From Pseudomonas antarctica (GTDB lineage: Bacteria > Pseudomonadota > Gammaproteobacteria > Pseudomonadales > Pseudomonadaceae): DNA of 64,000 nt. Below, piece after piece: positions 53,544-62,617 of the stretch. The position numbers were made by a program, and so were the translations under genes. The number at the start of each line of letters is the position of its first letter. Positions within the stretch are counted from its first letter, which is position 1. The notes beneath the pieces are model-generated. The model did no database searches and was not told the origin of the DNA. It saw only the letters and a list, made by a program, of their open reading frames with translations. The DNA is taken from NCBI RefSeq assembly GCF_900624995.1, contig NZ_UYXQ01000020.1, positions 1 through 64,000 on the forward strand, written 5' to 3'.

Positions 53544-54959
53544 ATGTCGACACTCACCGCCTCAGCCACGGACGGCATCGACCCGCTCCGCGCCGCCCAT
53601 ATCAGCGCACGCATTGACCGCCTGCCCGCGGTCGCCACGCTCTGGCGCCTAGTGGCGTTGCTGTCGATCGGCGGTTTTTTCGAGCTGTATGACCTGTTCC
53701 AGACCGCCTACATCAGCCCCGGCCTGATCAGCAACGGGATTTTCCACACCGGCAGCGAAGGCGTATTCGGCTTCTCCGACCAAGCGGCGTTTGCCTCGGC
53801 GACCTTTCTGGGCCTGTTCCTCGGCGCCAGCCTGCTCAGCCCCATCGCCGACCGTTTCGGGCGCCGCGCGATCTTCACCTTTGCGTTGATCTGGTACACC
53901 GTCGCCACGGTGTTGATGGGCATTCAGACGTCCGCCCTGGGCATCATCGGCATGCGCTTTCTGGTGGGCATCGGCTTAGGGATTGAGCTGGTGACCATCG
54001 ACGCCTACCTCTCGGAACTGGTGCCCAAACGCATGCGCAGCTCGGCGTTCGCCTTTGCGTTTTTCATCCAGTTTTTGTCCGTGCCAGCGGTGGCGTTGAT
54101 GTCGTGGTGGCTGGTGCCACAGTCGCCGTTCGGCGTCTCCGGCTGGCGCTGGGTGGTGCTGAGCAGTGCGGTATTTGCGCTGTTTATCTGGCAACTGCGC
54201 AAACGCCTGCCGGAATCACCGCGCTGGCTGGCACAGAAAGGCCGCTTTGACGAAGCCGGGCAGATCATGGACAGCCTGGAAGCACGCTGCCAGAAAGATT
54301 ACGGCAAACCGCTGGATGAACCCGAACCCGAAGCGGTCAGCGTGCAAGGTAACGGGCGTTTTGCCGATATCTGGCAACCGCCGTATCGCCGCCGCGCCTT
54401 GATGTTGATTGTGTTCCATGTGTTCCAGGCCATCGGCTTTTTCGGTTTCGGCAATTGGTTGCCGGCGCTGCTCTCCGGTCAGGGCGTCAGCGTGACTCAC
54501 AGTTTGCTGTACGCCTTTATCATCACCCTCGCCTACCCGCTGGGGCCGTTGCTGTTTGTGAAGGTGGCCAACCGCTTTGAAAACAAATGGCAGATCGTCG
54601 GCTCGGCCCTGGGCGCGATGATCTTCGGCAGCCTGTTTGCCCTGCAGACCACGGCGGTGGGGCTGGTGATTTGCGGGGTGATGATCACCTTCTGCAACGC
54701 CTGGCTGAGCTTCAGTTATCACGCGTACCAAAGCGAACTGTTCCCGACCAACATCCGCGCGCGCGCGGTAGGGTTCTGCTATTCGTTCAGCCGCTTGTCC
54801 ACGGTGTTCAGCAGTTTGTTGATCGGCTTTATCCTCGAACACCTGGGCACGCCTGGGGTTCTGGCGTTTATTGCCAGCAGCATGTTGATCGTGATGATCA
54901 CCATCAGTTGGTTCGGGCCGCGTACGCGTAACCTGGCACTGGAGAATATTGCGCACTGA
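53544..54959 (+). CDS. MFS transporter, sugar/organic-acid type
   Basis: 471 residues from ATG 53544 with 12 spans. Motif A-like LSPIADRFGRRAIFTF near span 2/3, GIELVTIDAYLSELVPKRMR near span 4/5, and LFPTNIRARAVGF near span 11. Substrate may be linked to the upstream dehydrogenase, by context only. Confidence 0.88.
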   Translation: MSTLTASATDGIDPLRAAHISARIDRLPAVATLWRLVALLSIGGFFELYDLFQTAYISPGLISNGIFHTGSEGVFGFSDQAAFASATFLGLFLGASLLSPIADRFGRRAIFTFALIWYTVATVLMGIQTSALGIIGMRFLVGIGLGIELVTIDAYLSELVPKRMRSSAFAFAFFIQFLSVPAVALMSWWLVPQSPFGVSGWRWVVLSSAVFALFIWQLRKRLPESPRWLAQKGRFDEAGQIMDSLEARCQKDYGKPLDEPEPEAVSVQGNGRFADIWQPPYRRRALMLIVFHVFQAIGFFGFGNWLPALLSGQGVSVTHSLLYAFIITLAYPLGPLLFVKVANRFENKWQIVGSALGAMIFGSLFALQTTAVGLVICGVMITFCNAWLSFSYHAYQSELFPTNIRARAVGFCYSFSRLSTVFSSLLIGFILEHLGTPGVLAFIASSMLIVMITISWFGPRTRNLALENIAH

Positions 54960-55023
54960 CGGCAACGCTTGGCCACCAGTGGGACAATTATTGCCGCAAT
55001 GGCCGTGCCATCCCCAATAAAAC

Positions 55024-55042
55024 CGGGTGCTTCACACCCGGC
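55024..55042. terminator. Hairpin after the MFS gene
   Basis: CCGGGTG (55024-55030), loop CTTCA, CACCCGG (55036-55042). T tract weak; plausible end of the MFS transcript. Confidence 0.5.
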
Positions 55043-55092
55043 ATGCTATTTGCTCCACCTGTGGCACCGAACATACCCACAGGTGACCGATC

Positions 55093-55605
55093 ATGCTGGT
55101 TAACAACAATACCCAAGCTGTGTCGACCGTCCAACAGCTCAAGCGACCTGACATGGACCCTGCCAACGCCGCCGCCAGCGCGCTCTACAGCGGCGCCGTA
55201 CAAACGGCGCAGCAAAGCGTCACGATGCCAACTGCGCAGAAGGACCTGGACAAGGCCAACAACCGGATCGACGAAGCCTTCGCCAAGACGCGCGTGCAAT
55301 TGCAAGCCACCACAGCGGCAACCACCGCCACCACTGATGTGCCTGCGTCCGGCTCGACCAGCAGCAGCGCACGCGCAGACTTCACCGACTACATGAGCAA
55401 ATCCCCGGCCGAACGCATTCGCGAACAACTGCTCAAGGAGCAGGGTTTGACCGAGGCAAAAGTGCAGGCGATGCCGCAGGAAAAGCAGGACGCCATTTCC
55501 AAGCAAGTGGCCGATCGCGTGAAGCAGCAGCAAGAGCAGCAAGTCGCGGCGAAGACCACTGACCCACAGGCGCAGACCGTGAAAGAGACCTTGGCTGCGA
55601 TCTGA
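55093..55605 (+). CDS. Uncharacterised Ala/Gln-rich protein
   Basis: 170 residues, no family I recognise. Residues 1-65 and 95-165 are helical; 70-95 is a Thr/Ala/Ser-rich linker. C-terminal half contains FTDYMSKSPAERIREQLLKE and a Gln-rich coiled segment. No signal peptide. GGTGACC upstream gives a weak ribosome site. Confidence 0.7.
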   Translation: MLVNNNTQAVSTVQQLKRPDMDPANAAASALYSGAVQTAQQSVTMPTAQKDLDKANNRIDEAFAKTRVQLQATTAATTATTDVPASGSTSSSARADFTDYMSKSPAERIREQLLKEQGLTEAKVQAMPQEKQDAISKQVADRVKQQQEQQVAAKTTDPQAQTVKETLAAI

Positions 55606-55620
55606 AAACGCGGCCAGTGA

Positions 55621-55646
55621 GGCGAGGAGCAGCGCTGCTCCCCGCC
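55621..55646. terminator. Bidirectional hairpin between convergent genes
   Basis: GGCG-A-GGAGCAGCGCTGCTCC-CCGCC; the core is a perfect 16-base palindrome. Confidence 0.6.
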
Positions 55647-55661
55647 TTGCCTGAATACCCC

Positions 55662-56552
55662 TTACAACGCGTTACCCGGCTGATCTGTCGGGGTGCTGAA
55701 CATCTGCTCCATCTGTGCCGAAAACGGCACGTTCAAATTAAGCGTCTTGGTCACAATCGGCGCATCAAACCATTTCGCATAGAGTGTTTTGGCTTCTCCC
55801 GATGCCATCAAGCCAGTCAGGGTCGTGTCCACAGTCCGTTTCAACGCGGGGTTATGTTTCGGCATGATCAACGCCAGGTGTTCCACCACCAGTACATCCT
55901 GCAAAAACTGATAACGCGCTGGCTCGGCGGCGCTCGCCATTAACGGGGCCACCACCACTTCATCAAACACCAGGCTGTCGGCTTTGTTCTCGACCAACAG
56001 CTTGAAGCCCTCGGTCAAGTTCTTGGCATGGACCTTTTTAAGGCTCCAGCCTTCGCGCTGTTCGAGCTGCTTAACCACCTCGCCCACCGTGGTGCCGTCG
56101 ACGATCACCACGGAACGACCATTGAGCTGCTTCAAGGTGTCCAACTTCTCGCCAACCCTGGAAACCACCTTGATCGAGGCTGCAAAGGTTGAAACACTGA
56201 AATCAACCTGCTTCTGACGCTCCAGCGTATTGGTGGTGGAACCACACTCCAGATCCACCGCGCCGCTGCTGACGGCACGGATACGGTCTTTGAAACTCAA
56301 GGGTTTGAAGCTCAAGGCCAGTTCGTCGAGCTTGAGGTTTTTCTTCACCTCACTGGCGATACGCCGGCAAAGGTCGATGGAGTAACCCACCGGCTCACCG
56401 GCGCCGAGTTGATAGGAGAACGGCAAGGCCTCAGCCGGATAACCAATCACCATTCGTTTGTTTTCGCGGATTTTTTCCAGAACGGCATCGTTCGCGACCG
56501 CACCAGCTGACAACATGCACAGCGACAGGAATAAGGCACCTTGCAACTTCAT
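55662..56552 (-). CDS. Orphan amino-acid-binding protein, GltI-like
   Basis: 296 residues. Signal peptide of about 21 residues (GALFLSLCMLSAGAVA-ND). Family-3 solute-binding fold: NKRMVIGYPAEALPFSY, GYSIDLCRRIASEV, SSGAVDLECGSTTNTLERQK. Closest to glutamate/aspartate-binding GltI. No permease or ATPase gene next to it. Confidence 0.88.
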   Translation of the reverse strand: MKLQGALFLSLCMLSAGAVANDAVLEKIRENKRMVIGYPAEALPFSYQLGAGEPVGYSIDLCRRIASEVKKNLKLDELALSFKPLSFKDRIRAVSSGAVDLECGSTTNTLERQKQVDFSVSTFAASIKVVSRVGEKLDTLKQLNGRSVVIVDGTTVGEVVKQLEQREGWSLKKVHAKNLTEGFKLLVENKADSLVFDEVVVAPLMASAAEPARYQFLQDVLVVEHLALIMPKHNPALKRTVDTTLTGLMASGEAKTLYAKWFDAPIVTKTLNLNVPFSAQMEQMFSTPTDQPGNAL

Positions 56553-56669
56553 AGTTCGTCCTACTCAATGAATAAACCCGAGTCTTATACGTCCCCCTGT
56601 GGAACCGCTCTGTAGGCTTAATCGCAAAGCTCGCTGCCGCCCCTGCGCCGACAGCGAACGACAAGCCGT

Positions 56670-57989
56670 CTACTGCAGCTGCAACGTCGAATTGAACTGA
56701 CTGATGGCGTCCACCACATGCCGTGAGCCTTCCTGAATTTCCAGGATCACCTGCCCCGCTTCATTCGCCAGTTCGACGCCCAGCCCTGTGCGACTCAGGC
56801 TCGACTGCATGCTCGACACCGCGCTCAACGACAGGTCGTGGTTCTTGCGCACTACATCCACAATTTCCACCGTCGCCTGACTGGTGCGTGCCGCGAGGCT
56901 GCGCACTTCATCGGCTACCACCGCAAACCCGCGCCCATGCTCGCCCGCCCGCGCAGCCTCGATGGCCGCATTGAGCGCGAGCATATTGGTCTGCTCGGCG
57001 ATGCTGCGGATGGTCTGCACAATGGTGCCGATAATGTCCGACTGCTTGTTCACCGCATCAATGCTCTGGGCGGCCTGGTTCAGGTCGTTGGAAATGTCCT
57101 CAATGATCTGCACGGTCTGCTGCACCACCTCCGAACCTTTGCGCGCACAGGCGTCGTTTTGTACCGAGGTGGCGTGGGCCGAATCGGCGGCAGTACGCAG
57201 CGTGGTGACCTGATCGGTGATGTCGCTGGCGAACTTCACCACTTTGTACAGGCGCCCGTTGGTATCGAAAATCGGGTTGTAAGACGCCTCCAGAAACAGG
57301 GTTTTGCCGTATTTGTTCTTACGCTCAAAGCGATGAGAGTGATATTCGCCACGGTTGAGCAACGCCCAAAATGCCTTATACGCCGGTGACTCAACCTCGG
57401 CGCGATGGCAGAACATGCTGTGGTGCTGGCCGATGATTTCTTCGCGCGAATACTGCACGGTGCGCAGGAAGTTGTCGTTGGCGTTGATGATCTGGCCCTG
57501 CGGGGTGAACTCGATCACCGCCATAGAGCGGCTGATGGCGTCGATCAGGCTCTGGTTCTCGTGTTCATGGTGGACCCGTGCGGAGATATCCGACGCCACT
57601 TTGATCACGCTCTGCACCTGGTTGCTGCTGTCCAGCACCGGCATGTAACTGGCTTCGAGCCAAACCTCTTCGCCGCGCTTGTTCAGGCGCATAAAAGTGC
57701 CGCTGATGGCTTCGCCGCTTGCCAGGTCACGCCATAGCGTGGTGTAGGCCTCGGTGTGGGTATAGGCCTCTTCGCAAAAGACCCGGTGATGTTTGCCGCG
57801 AATCTCCTCAACGCTGTAACCCATGGTTTTGCAGAAGTTGGGGTTGGCGTCGAGGATCACGCCATGGCGGTCGAACTCGATCATCGCCATGGAACGGCTG
57901 ATAGCGGCGAGTTTGGCGTTGGCTTCGGTGAGGGCACAGGAAAAACGTTCGATTGCTTGCTGGTCGGATTTGTGATTTCGGTTGAACAT
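56670..57989 (-). CDS. PAS-PAS-MCP cytoplasmic chemoreceptor, second copy
   Basis: 439 residues, same layout as the gene at 22153: two PAS domains (RSMAMIEF near 34, RSMAVIEF near 157) and a signalling hairpin ([20 protein letters not shown] near 345-365). No membrane span. BdlA-like; sensing of redox or flavin/heme through PAS is likely. Confidence 0.87.
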   Translation of the reverse strand: MFNRNHKSDQQAIERFSCALTEANAKLAAISRSMAMIEFDRHGVILDANPNFCKTMGYSVEEIRGKHHRVFCEEAYTHTEAYTTLWRDLASGEAISGTFMRLNKRGEEVWLEASYMPVLDSSNQVQSVIKVASDISARVHHEHENQSLIDAISRSMAVIEFTPQGQIINANDNFLRTVQYSREEIIGQHHSMFCHRAEVESPAYKAFWALLNRGEYHSHRFERKNKYGKTLFLEASYNPIFDTNGRLYKVVKFASDITDQVTTLRTAADSAHATSVQNDACARKGSEVVQQTVQIIEDISNDLNQAAQSIDAVNKQSDIIGTIVQTIRSIAEQTNMLALNAAIEAARAGEHGRGFAVVADEVRSLAARTSQATVEIVDVVRKNHDLSLSAVSSMQSSLSRTGLGVELANEAGQVILEIQEGSRHVVDAISQFNSTLQLQ

Positions 57990-58156
57990 GGTCAGATCAC
58001 CCTAGATTCCCGGCGCCTGAAAAGGCGCATTCCATTCTTCTGTTGGCTATTGCTGGCACGCCTTCTGGGGAAAAAACCATCCGAATCGCTTTATATGCCA
58101 AGCGTCATCAACGGTTCTGGGTGAGCATAGACAGGGCTTGGCGCTATGCAAGGCCA

Positions 58157-59026
58157 CTAGTCAGCCAGCATTTTTAACAACGCGCTGACCGCCGCCGAGG
58201 GTGGCTGGGTGTGTGAACCGACCAAGGCAAATTCGCGGTGCAGCGCCACGGTCAGCGGCATCACGCGCAGGCCATTGCGCTGGGTCGGCAAGGCCATTTC
58301 AGGCACCAATGTGACGCCGACACCCTCGCGCACGAGGCTGTAGGCGCTGTTCCATTCGCGCACTTGCACGCGGATATCGCGCAGGCTCAACCCTGCGGCG
58401 GTGGCCAGGCTACGGGCATTCGCGGTGCAACCACCGGTAGCCAGCACGAAAGGTTGTTCGAGTAATTCTTCGAGTGACACGCTGGCATCGGCGGCGCGTT
58501 GGGCCAGCGGGTGGTTCGTCGCCAGTACGGCCATCCACTGGTCTCGGCCCAATACCGTGGCGTGGCGTTCAGGTTTGGGATTGAGCACCACGCCCAGGTC
58601 GATGAGGCCCGCGTCGAGCAAGGTGTGCACTTCGCTGTCGGTGACATCCAAGGTGGTGACCTCAATACCCGGATTCAACTGACGGAAACGCTGCAACAAC
58701 GGCGTCAGAAAGGTCGCCATCACCATCGGGAAACTGGCGATGCGAATGCTCCCACGCAGCAATGGCCTTGCTTCATCGACCGTTGTGCGAATGGCCTGCA
58801 ACGCGCCCATCATCACCCGCGCCTGCTCGATCACACTCAACCCGAGCGCCGTGGGCAAGGTCTTGCGCGGCTCACGCGTAAACAATTGCGCCCCCAGCGT
58901 CGCCTCCATGGACGCCATGGCCTGGCTGGCGGCAGATTGAGTCATGCCCACCTGCTCGGCGGCCGCCGTGATGCTGCCGTGGTCGGCCACCGCCACCAGC
59001 AAACGCCAATGCATCAGGTTCATCAT
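58157..59026 (-). CDS. LysR-family regulator
   Basis: 289 residues from ATG 59026. HTH at 5-60 (WRLLVAVADHGSITAAAEQV, QSAASQAMASME), then a substrate-binding domain (CTANARSLATAAGL). Divergent from the GST gene at 59123 with a 96-base gap; likely its regulator. Confidence 0.9.
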   Translation of the reverse strand: MMNLMHWRLLVAVADHGSITAAAEQVGMTQSAASQAMASMEATLGAQLFTREPRKTLPTALGLSVIEQARVMMGALQAIRTTVDEARPLLRGSIRIASFPMVMATFLTPLLQRFRQLNPGIEVTTLDVTDSEVHTLLDAGLIDLGVVLNPKPERHATVLGRDQWMAVLATNHPLAQRAADASVSLEELLEQPFVLATGGCTANARSLATAAGLSLRDIRVQVREWNSAYSLVREGVGVTLVPEMALPTQRNGLRVMPLTVALHREFALVGSHTQPPSAAVSALLKMLAD

Positions 59027-59122
59027 GGCAGTAGCTGTCCTTATGGATAGGGTCTGAAGGTTTAATTTTACGCAAGGTGCCATGCCGGTGAGACTGGCGC
59101 AAACCCAACAGAGTGGCCCAAC

Positions 59123-59725
59123 ATGAAACTGTATTTTTCCCCGAATGCCTGCTCCCTCGCCCCACATATCGTGCTGCACGAATTGGCGTTGCCATTCGAC
59201 TTGGTGCTGGTCGACAACACAGCCAAAACCACCGCCAACGGCGAAGACTTTCTGCAGATCAACCCAAAGGGCTACGTGGCCGCGCTGCAACTGGACAACG
59301 ACGAAGTGCTGACCGAAGCCAGTGCGATCCTGCAATACCTGGCCGACCTGAAACCCGCCGCCGAGTTGGCCCCGGCCAATGGTAGTTGGGAGCGCGTGCG
59401 CTTGCAGGAGTGGCTGAACTTTATCGCCAGCGAGATTCATGGCGGGCTGGCGATTTTCTTTAATGCTGCGATTCAGGGCGACGTGCGGGCGATGTTCCTG
59501 GCCACGTTGTACAAACGGTTTGCGATTCTGGTGCAGACGTTGGAGAGCCAGGACTATCTGCTGGGCGAGCAGTATTCGGTGGCGGATACGTATCTGTTTG
59601 TGGTGCTGCGCTGGGCCGATTTTCACGATATTGACCTGCAACAGTGGCCGGCGCTGGCCGCGTTTCAGCAGCGGATTGGCAAGCGGCAGAGCGTGATCGC
59701 TGCCTTGGCGAGCGAAAACCCCTGA
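59123..59725 (+). CDS. Glutathione S-transferase (beta-class-like)
   Basis: 200 residues. MKLYFSPNACSLAPHIVLHE opens the protein with the beta-class Cys10 present; NPKGYVAALQLDNDEVLTEA and SAILQYLAD form the GSH site; C-terminal SVADTYLFVVLRWA. Gene is divergent from a LysR regulator. Confidence 0.92.
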   Translation: MKLYFSPNACSLAPHIVLHELALPFDLVLVDNTAKTTANGEDFLQINPKGYVAALQLDNDEVLTEASAILQYLADLKPAAELAPANGSWERVRLQEWLNFIASEIHGGLAIFFNAAIQGDVRAMFLATLYKRFAILVQTLESQDYLLGEQYSVADTYLFVVLRWADFHDIDLQQWPALAAFQQRIGKRQSVIAALASENP

Positions 59726-59874
59726 CTTGGAATGCACTCCAATGTGTGGCTTGCCCCGCGTTGGGCTGCGAAACGGCCCCATTCCAGACCACCGAGCCCC
59801 CTGACACACCGCGGCGGAGGGTTTTGGGGCTGCTGCGCAGCCCGCTCGCCACAGCGGCGTTGTGCAATGCTCAG

Positions 59875-60816
59875 TTACGGGGCTTTGAACACGATCTGTT
59901 GCACATCGACTTTTTTCGGGATCAGGCCGTTGGCGAAGAACAGGTCGGCGGTGCGTTGCTGGTTGGCGATGTCCACGGTTTGCAGTGGGCGAATCGGCGC
60001 GGTTGAGCGGTGCTCGAAATAGCTTTTGACCACGGCCGGTGGCAGGCCCAAAGTGCTGGCCATCAGTGCGATGCTTTCCTCGGGTTGGTCCAAGGACAGG
60101 CGCTGCGCTTTGGCGAGGGCCTTGATAATCGTGCCGACGGCCTGCGGGTGTTGTTTGGCATACGGGCTGCTGACCACAAAGAAACTGCCGGCCGGGTTGA
60201 GGCCTTGGCCGTCACCTAGCACGCGGGCGGAACCGTCGACCACGGCCGCCGAGTAATACGGGTCCCACACCACCCAGGCGTCGACCTTGCCTTGTTCGAA
60301 CGCGGCGCGACCGTCGGACGGCGACAGGTACACCACGTTCACATCCTTGTATTGCAAACCGGCGCGCAGCAGGCTTTTGAGGAATAGGTTGTGCGCACTG
60401 GAGCCCTTGAGCAGCGCCACGCGCTTGCCCTTAAGTTCGGCCACGCGCTGAACAGTGCTGGCCTTGGGCACCAGCACGGCTTCGGTTTTGCCCTCGTTGG
60501 GCTCGACGGCGAAGTACTGCAAATCAATGCCGGCGGCCTGGGCGAAGATCGGCGGAATGTCGCCGATATTACCGATGTCCAGGCTGCCGCCGTTCAGCGC
60601 TTCGATCAGCGCCGGGCCGCCGAGGAACTCGATCCATTGCACTTGGGTGCCGGGCAGCGCTGCTTCGAAAAGCTTATGCTCACGGGCCAACACCATGCTC
60701 ACTGAGCTTTTCTGGTAGCCGATGCGCAAGGTGGAAGGTTCGGCGGCGGGTGCTGACTGCGCCAGAACGGTCAGTGCCAATAGCGAGCCACCGAGCAGGT
60801 TTTTTAGTTTTCTCAT
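59875..60816 (-). CDS. Sulfonate/aliphatic sulfonate ABC-type binding protein, SsuA-like
   Basis: 313 residues from ATG 60816 (AAGAGG upstream; the GTG at 60843 is less likely). Signal peptide of about 24 residues. SsuA/TauA fold: LRIGYQKSSVSMVLAREH, WIEFLGGPALIEALNGGSLD, IGNIGDIPPIFA, and VDAWVVWDPYYSAA. No permease or ATPase adjacent, so it is an orphan. The 3' gap to the GST gene holds a REP-like GCTGCTGCGCAGCCCGCTCG. Confidence 0.88.
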   Translation of the reverse strand: MRKLKNLLGGSLLALTVLAQSAPAAEPSTLRIGYQKSSVSMVLAREHKLFEAALPGTQVQWIEFLGGPALIEALNGGSLDIGNIGDIPPIFAQAAGIDLQYFAVEPNEGKTEAVLVPKASTVQRVAELKGKRVALLKGSSAHNLFLKSLLRAGLQYKDVNVVYLSPSDGRAAFEQGKVDAWVVWDPYYSAAVVDGSARVLGDGQGLNPAGSFFVVSSPYAKQHPQAVGTIIKALAKAQRLSLDQPEESIALMASTLGLPPAVVKSYFEHRSTAPIRPLQTVDIANQQRTADLFFANGLIPKKVDVQQIVFKAP

Positions 60817-60851
60817 CAGTAGCCTCTTGAAGAGTCGGTTCACAACACGTT

Positions 60852-60885
60852 CAAAGGTGGGAGGAGCAAGCCCCTCCCACCTTTG
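60852..60885. repeat. Perfect hairpin between ssuA-like and sigma genes
   Basis: CAAAGGTGGGAGG and CCTCCCACCTTTG around an 8-base loop. Could end the sigma transcript. Confidence 0.7.
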
Positions 60886-60915
60886 ATCTCTGCAGCATTC
60901 AAGATCGGTGAAACC

Positions 60916-61371
60916 TCAAAACTGAGCCGCGTGCAGCAGAGCGCCGCTTTCGGCGCGATCGGCGACAGGTCGCTGTATGGCAGGCCTGGCGTCTGCCGTC
61001 AGCGGCGGCTGAAGGCGTCGGGTTAGGTTCAAGGCGTGAGCCCTGTAGTCACTGACCGAACGACGGGAAATCCCCAGTTCGGCGGCGATCTGGGGGTAAG
61101 TGAGGCCATTGAGTTGCGACAGCAGGAAGGTCGCCTTGACCTTAGCCGGCAAGCCGTCGAGCGACTGGTCGATGGTGGTCAGCACGGCGCGGGGTTGGCG
61201 AACAGGCACCACACCCGGCGAACTCAGGAGTTGGACGAAGGCGTCGGCGGCGATGGCTTCGGCGTGGGCACGCGAATCGAGGTGGCGCTGCAAACGGCTG
61301 CACAGCCCGTCGTAATGACTGCGAAACAGTCCGCCCACGTAATCGCTGTGAGAAGTGTCGGCGCCGGACAT
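60916..61371 (-). pseudogene. FecI-like sigma factor with an in-frame internal deletion
   Basis: 151 residues, versus about 165-175 in FecI-type ECF sigmas. Region 2 starts normally (LFRSHYDGLCSRLQRHL, AEAIAADAFVQLL, VRQPRAVLTTI) and region 4 is intact (DGLPAKVKATFLLSQL, GLTYPQIAAELGISRRSV), but everything from the end of 2.3/2.4 (RNA polymerase and -10 contact) to the linker is missing; the junction is in LTTI-DQSLDG near 61170. The frame stays open. No FecR or FpvA-type gene follows. Probably not functional as a sigma factor. Confidence 0.75.
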
Positions 61372-61417
61372 AGTGGCTCCATCTGAGTAGGTTGCGCGGT
61401 ATGTCCGGTGTTCCGGT

Positions 61418-61488
61418 GGAGCGATCCTAGCAAGGCTGCTTATTCATTAATAATATTTAAAAGGTATTTTTATATAACTGATCGCTCC
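61418..61488. repeat. Inverted repeat flanking an AT-rich stretch
   Basis: GGAGCGATC (61418-61426) and GATCGCTCC (61480-61488) flank 53 bases of strongly AT-rich sequence (TTATTCATTAATAATATTT). The stretch is in the promoter region of the sigma remnant; a Fur-like or sigma-type site is possible. Confidence 0.5.
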
Positions 61489-61508
61489 AACGTTCCGCAT
61501 GGGTACGC

Positions 61509-61855
61509 TCAGTGCAGGTTCGGGTAGCCGGCGTTGGCGGCTTTTTGCTGGTAGTCCAACAACACCTGGTAGTCGTCTTCGCTGGCGGGTAAACCGTCTG
61601 AATACCCAGCGTTTCGACGACCTGCGGCAAGTCCTGCAACGCCAGGTTCATCGCCTGACGGATCTGCGCCACCTGTTCATCGCTCAACTGCAGCGACCCG
61701 ATGTAGGCCAAGGTCGGGCTCGGCGCGCTGTGGGTGACGATGCGCAGCCCCGCCACTTCCTGCGGGGCAAAACGGGCGAAGTCGTCGTAGGTGACGCTGT
61801 CAATGGCCTTGAGGCCGTGGCGGCTCAGAGCAGGTGTTTCCTGCTCTGTGCAGCG
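61509..61855 (-). pseudogene. phnD: Phosphonate/phosphate-binding protein (PhnD-like) remnant
   Basis: One frame reads KAIDSVTYDDFARFAPQEVA, RIVTHSAPSPTLAYIGSLQL, and ends sensibly at VETLGIQTVYPP; then a one-base shift at the GCCAGCGAAG run is needed to recover EDDYQVLLDYQQKAANAGYP and the stop (61509-61511). The N-terminal two thirds and signal peptide are absent. Truncated and frameshifted. Confidence 0.7.
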
Positions 61856-61898
61856 AGACCTAAAAATCTTGCAGATCGTTGGGTTCCAAGCGTGTAAC

Positions 61899-62015
61899 TC
61901 AGTGACCGAACAGGCCTGTCTCGGTTTTCTTGGCTTTCTTGTCGGCGCGTTTTTCATCGGCGGTTTTTGCCGGTTTCTTCTTCGCGGCTTTCTTTGAATC
62001 CATACCTTTGGCCAT
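61899..62015 (-). CDS. 38-residue lysine-rich small protein
   Basis: ATG 62015 with GTGGAG upstream, stop 61899-61901. Starts MAKGMDSKKAAKKKPAKT and ends KKTETGLFGH. Strongly basic, like short Lys/Ala-rich proteins annotated in many Pseudomonas genomes. Independent of the PhnD remnant. Confidence 0.7.
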   Translation of the reverse strand: MAKGMDSKKAAKKKPAKTADEKRADKKAKKTETGLFGH

Positions 62016-62119
62016 GATGCATGCTCCACTAAAAGGGGATGTAAGACTGGGTATACCACCTATTGCCCGGCGGAACGCGCTTATAATCCCCGGCCCTTGA
62101 AAACGCTGGCTTAAAGACC

Positions 62120-62551
62120 ATGCCCGAACTGCACCTCGAACCGCTGGCAGAGCCGCTGTGGCCGCTGCTGAACAAGTTTTACCGCCGCCATAATTCGCCG
62201 ATGAAGGCGCTTAAGGGCGGGCGTTTATGGGTGGCGCGCGACGGCGAAATTGTGGCCGGGTTGTGCCTCACGCCTGTGGTCGGGGGGCAATGGCTGACCG
62301 GGGTGTTTGTCGACCCGGCGTATCGCGGCCAAGGGTTGGCGGCTCGCTTGATTTTGCAGGCCGTGGCCGATGTGGAAGGGAGCGTATGGCTACTGTGCCA
62401 TCCTGATTTGGAAAGTGTGTATCAGCGTATGGGGTTTACTCAGGACACCGTGCTGCCGCAGTCCCTCAGCGAGCGGTTGGTGCGCTACAAACGTAACAAG
62501 CCAATGATCGCGATGGGGCTTATAACTCACGCAAAGGTCGACCTCGGATAA
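62120..62551 (+). CDS. GNAT acetyltransferase
   Basis: 143 residues. Acetyl-CoA-binding loop VDPAYRGQGLAARLILQAV near 67-85, ending with YQRMGFTQDT. Substrate unknown; C-terminal RYKRNKPMIAMGL is basic. Confidence 0.88.
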   Translation: MPELHLEPLAEPLWPLLNKFYRRHNSPMKALKGGRLWVARDGEIVAGLCLTPVVGGQWLTGVFVDPAYRGQGLAARLILQAVADVEGSVWLLCHPDLESVYQRMGFTQDTVLPQSLSERLVRYKRNKPMIAMGLITHAKVDLG

Positions 62552-62617
62552 TGTGTGATCGACGCGTATACGGCCCGTGCTAGCCTCGACGGCACAGTGG
62601 CCCCATACAGGATGATC

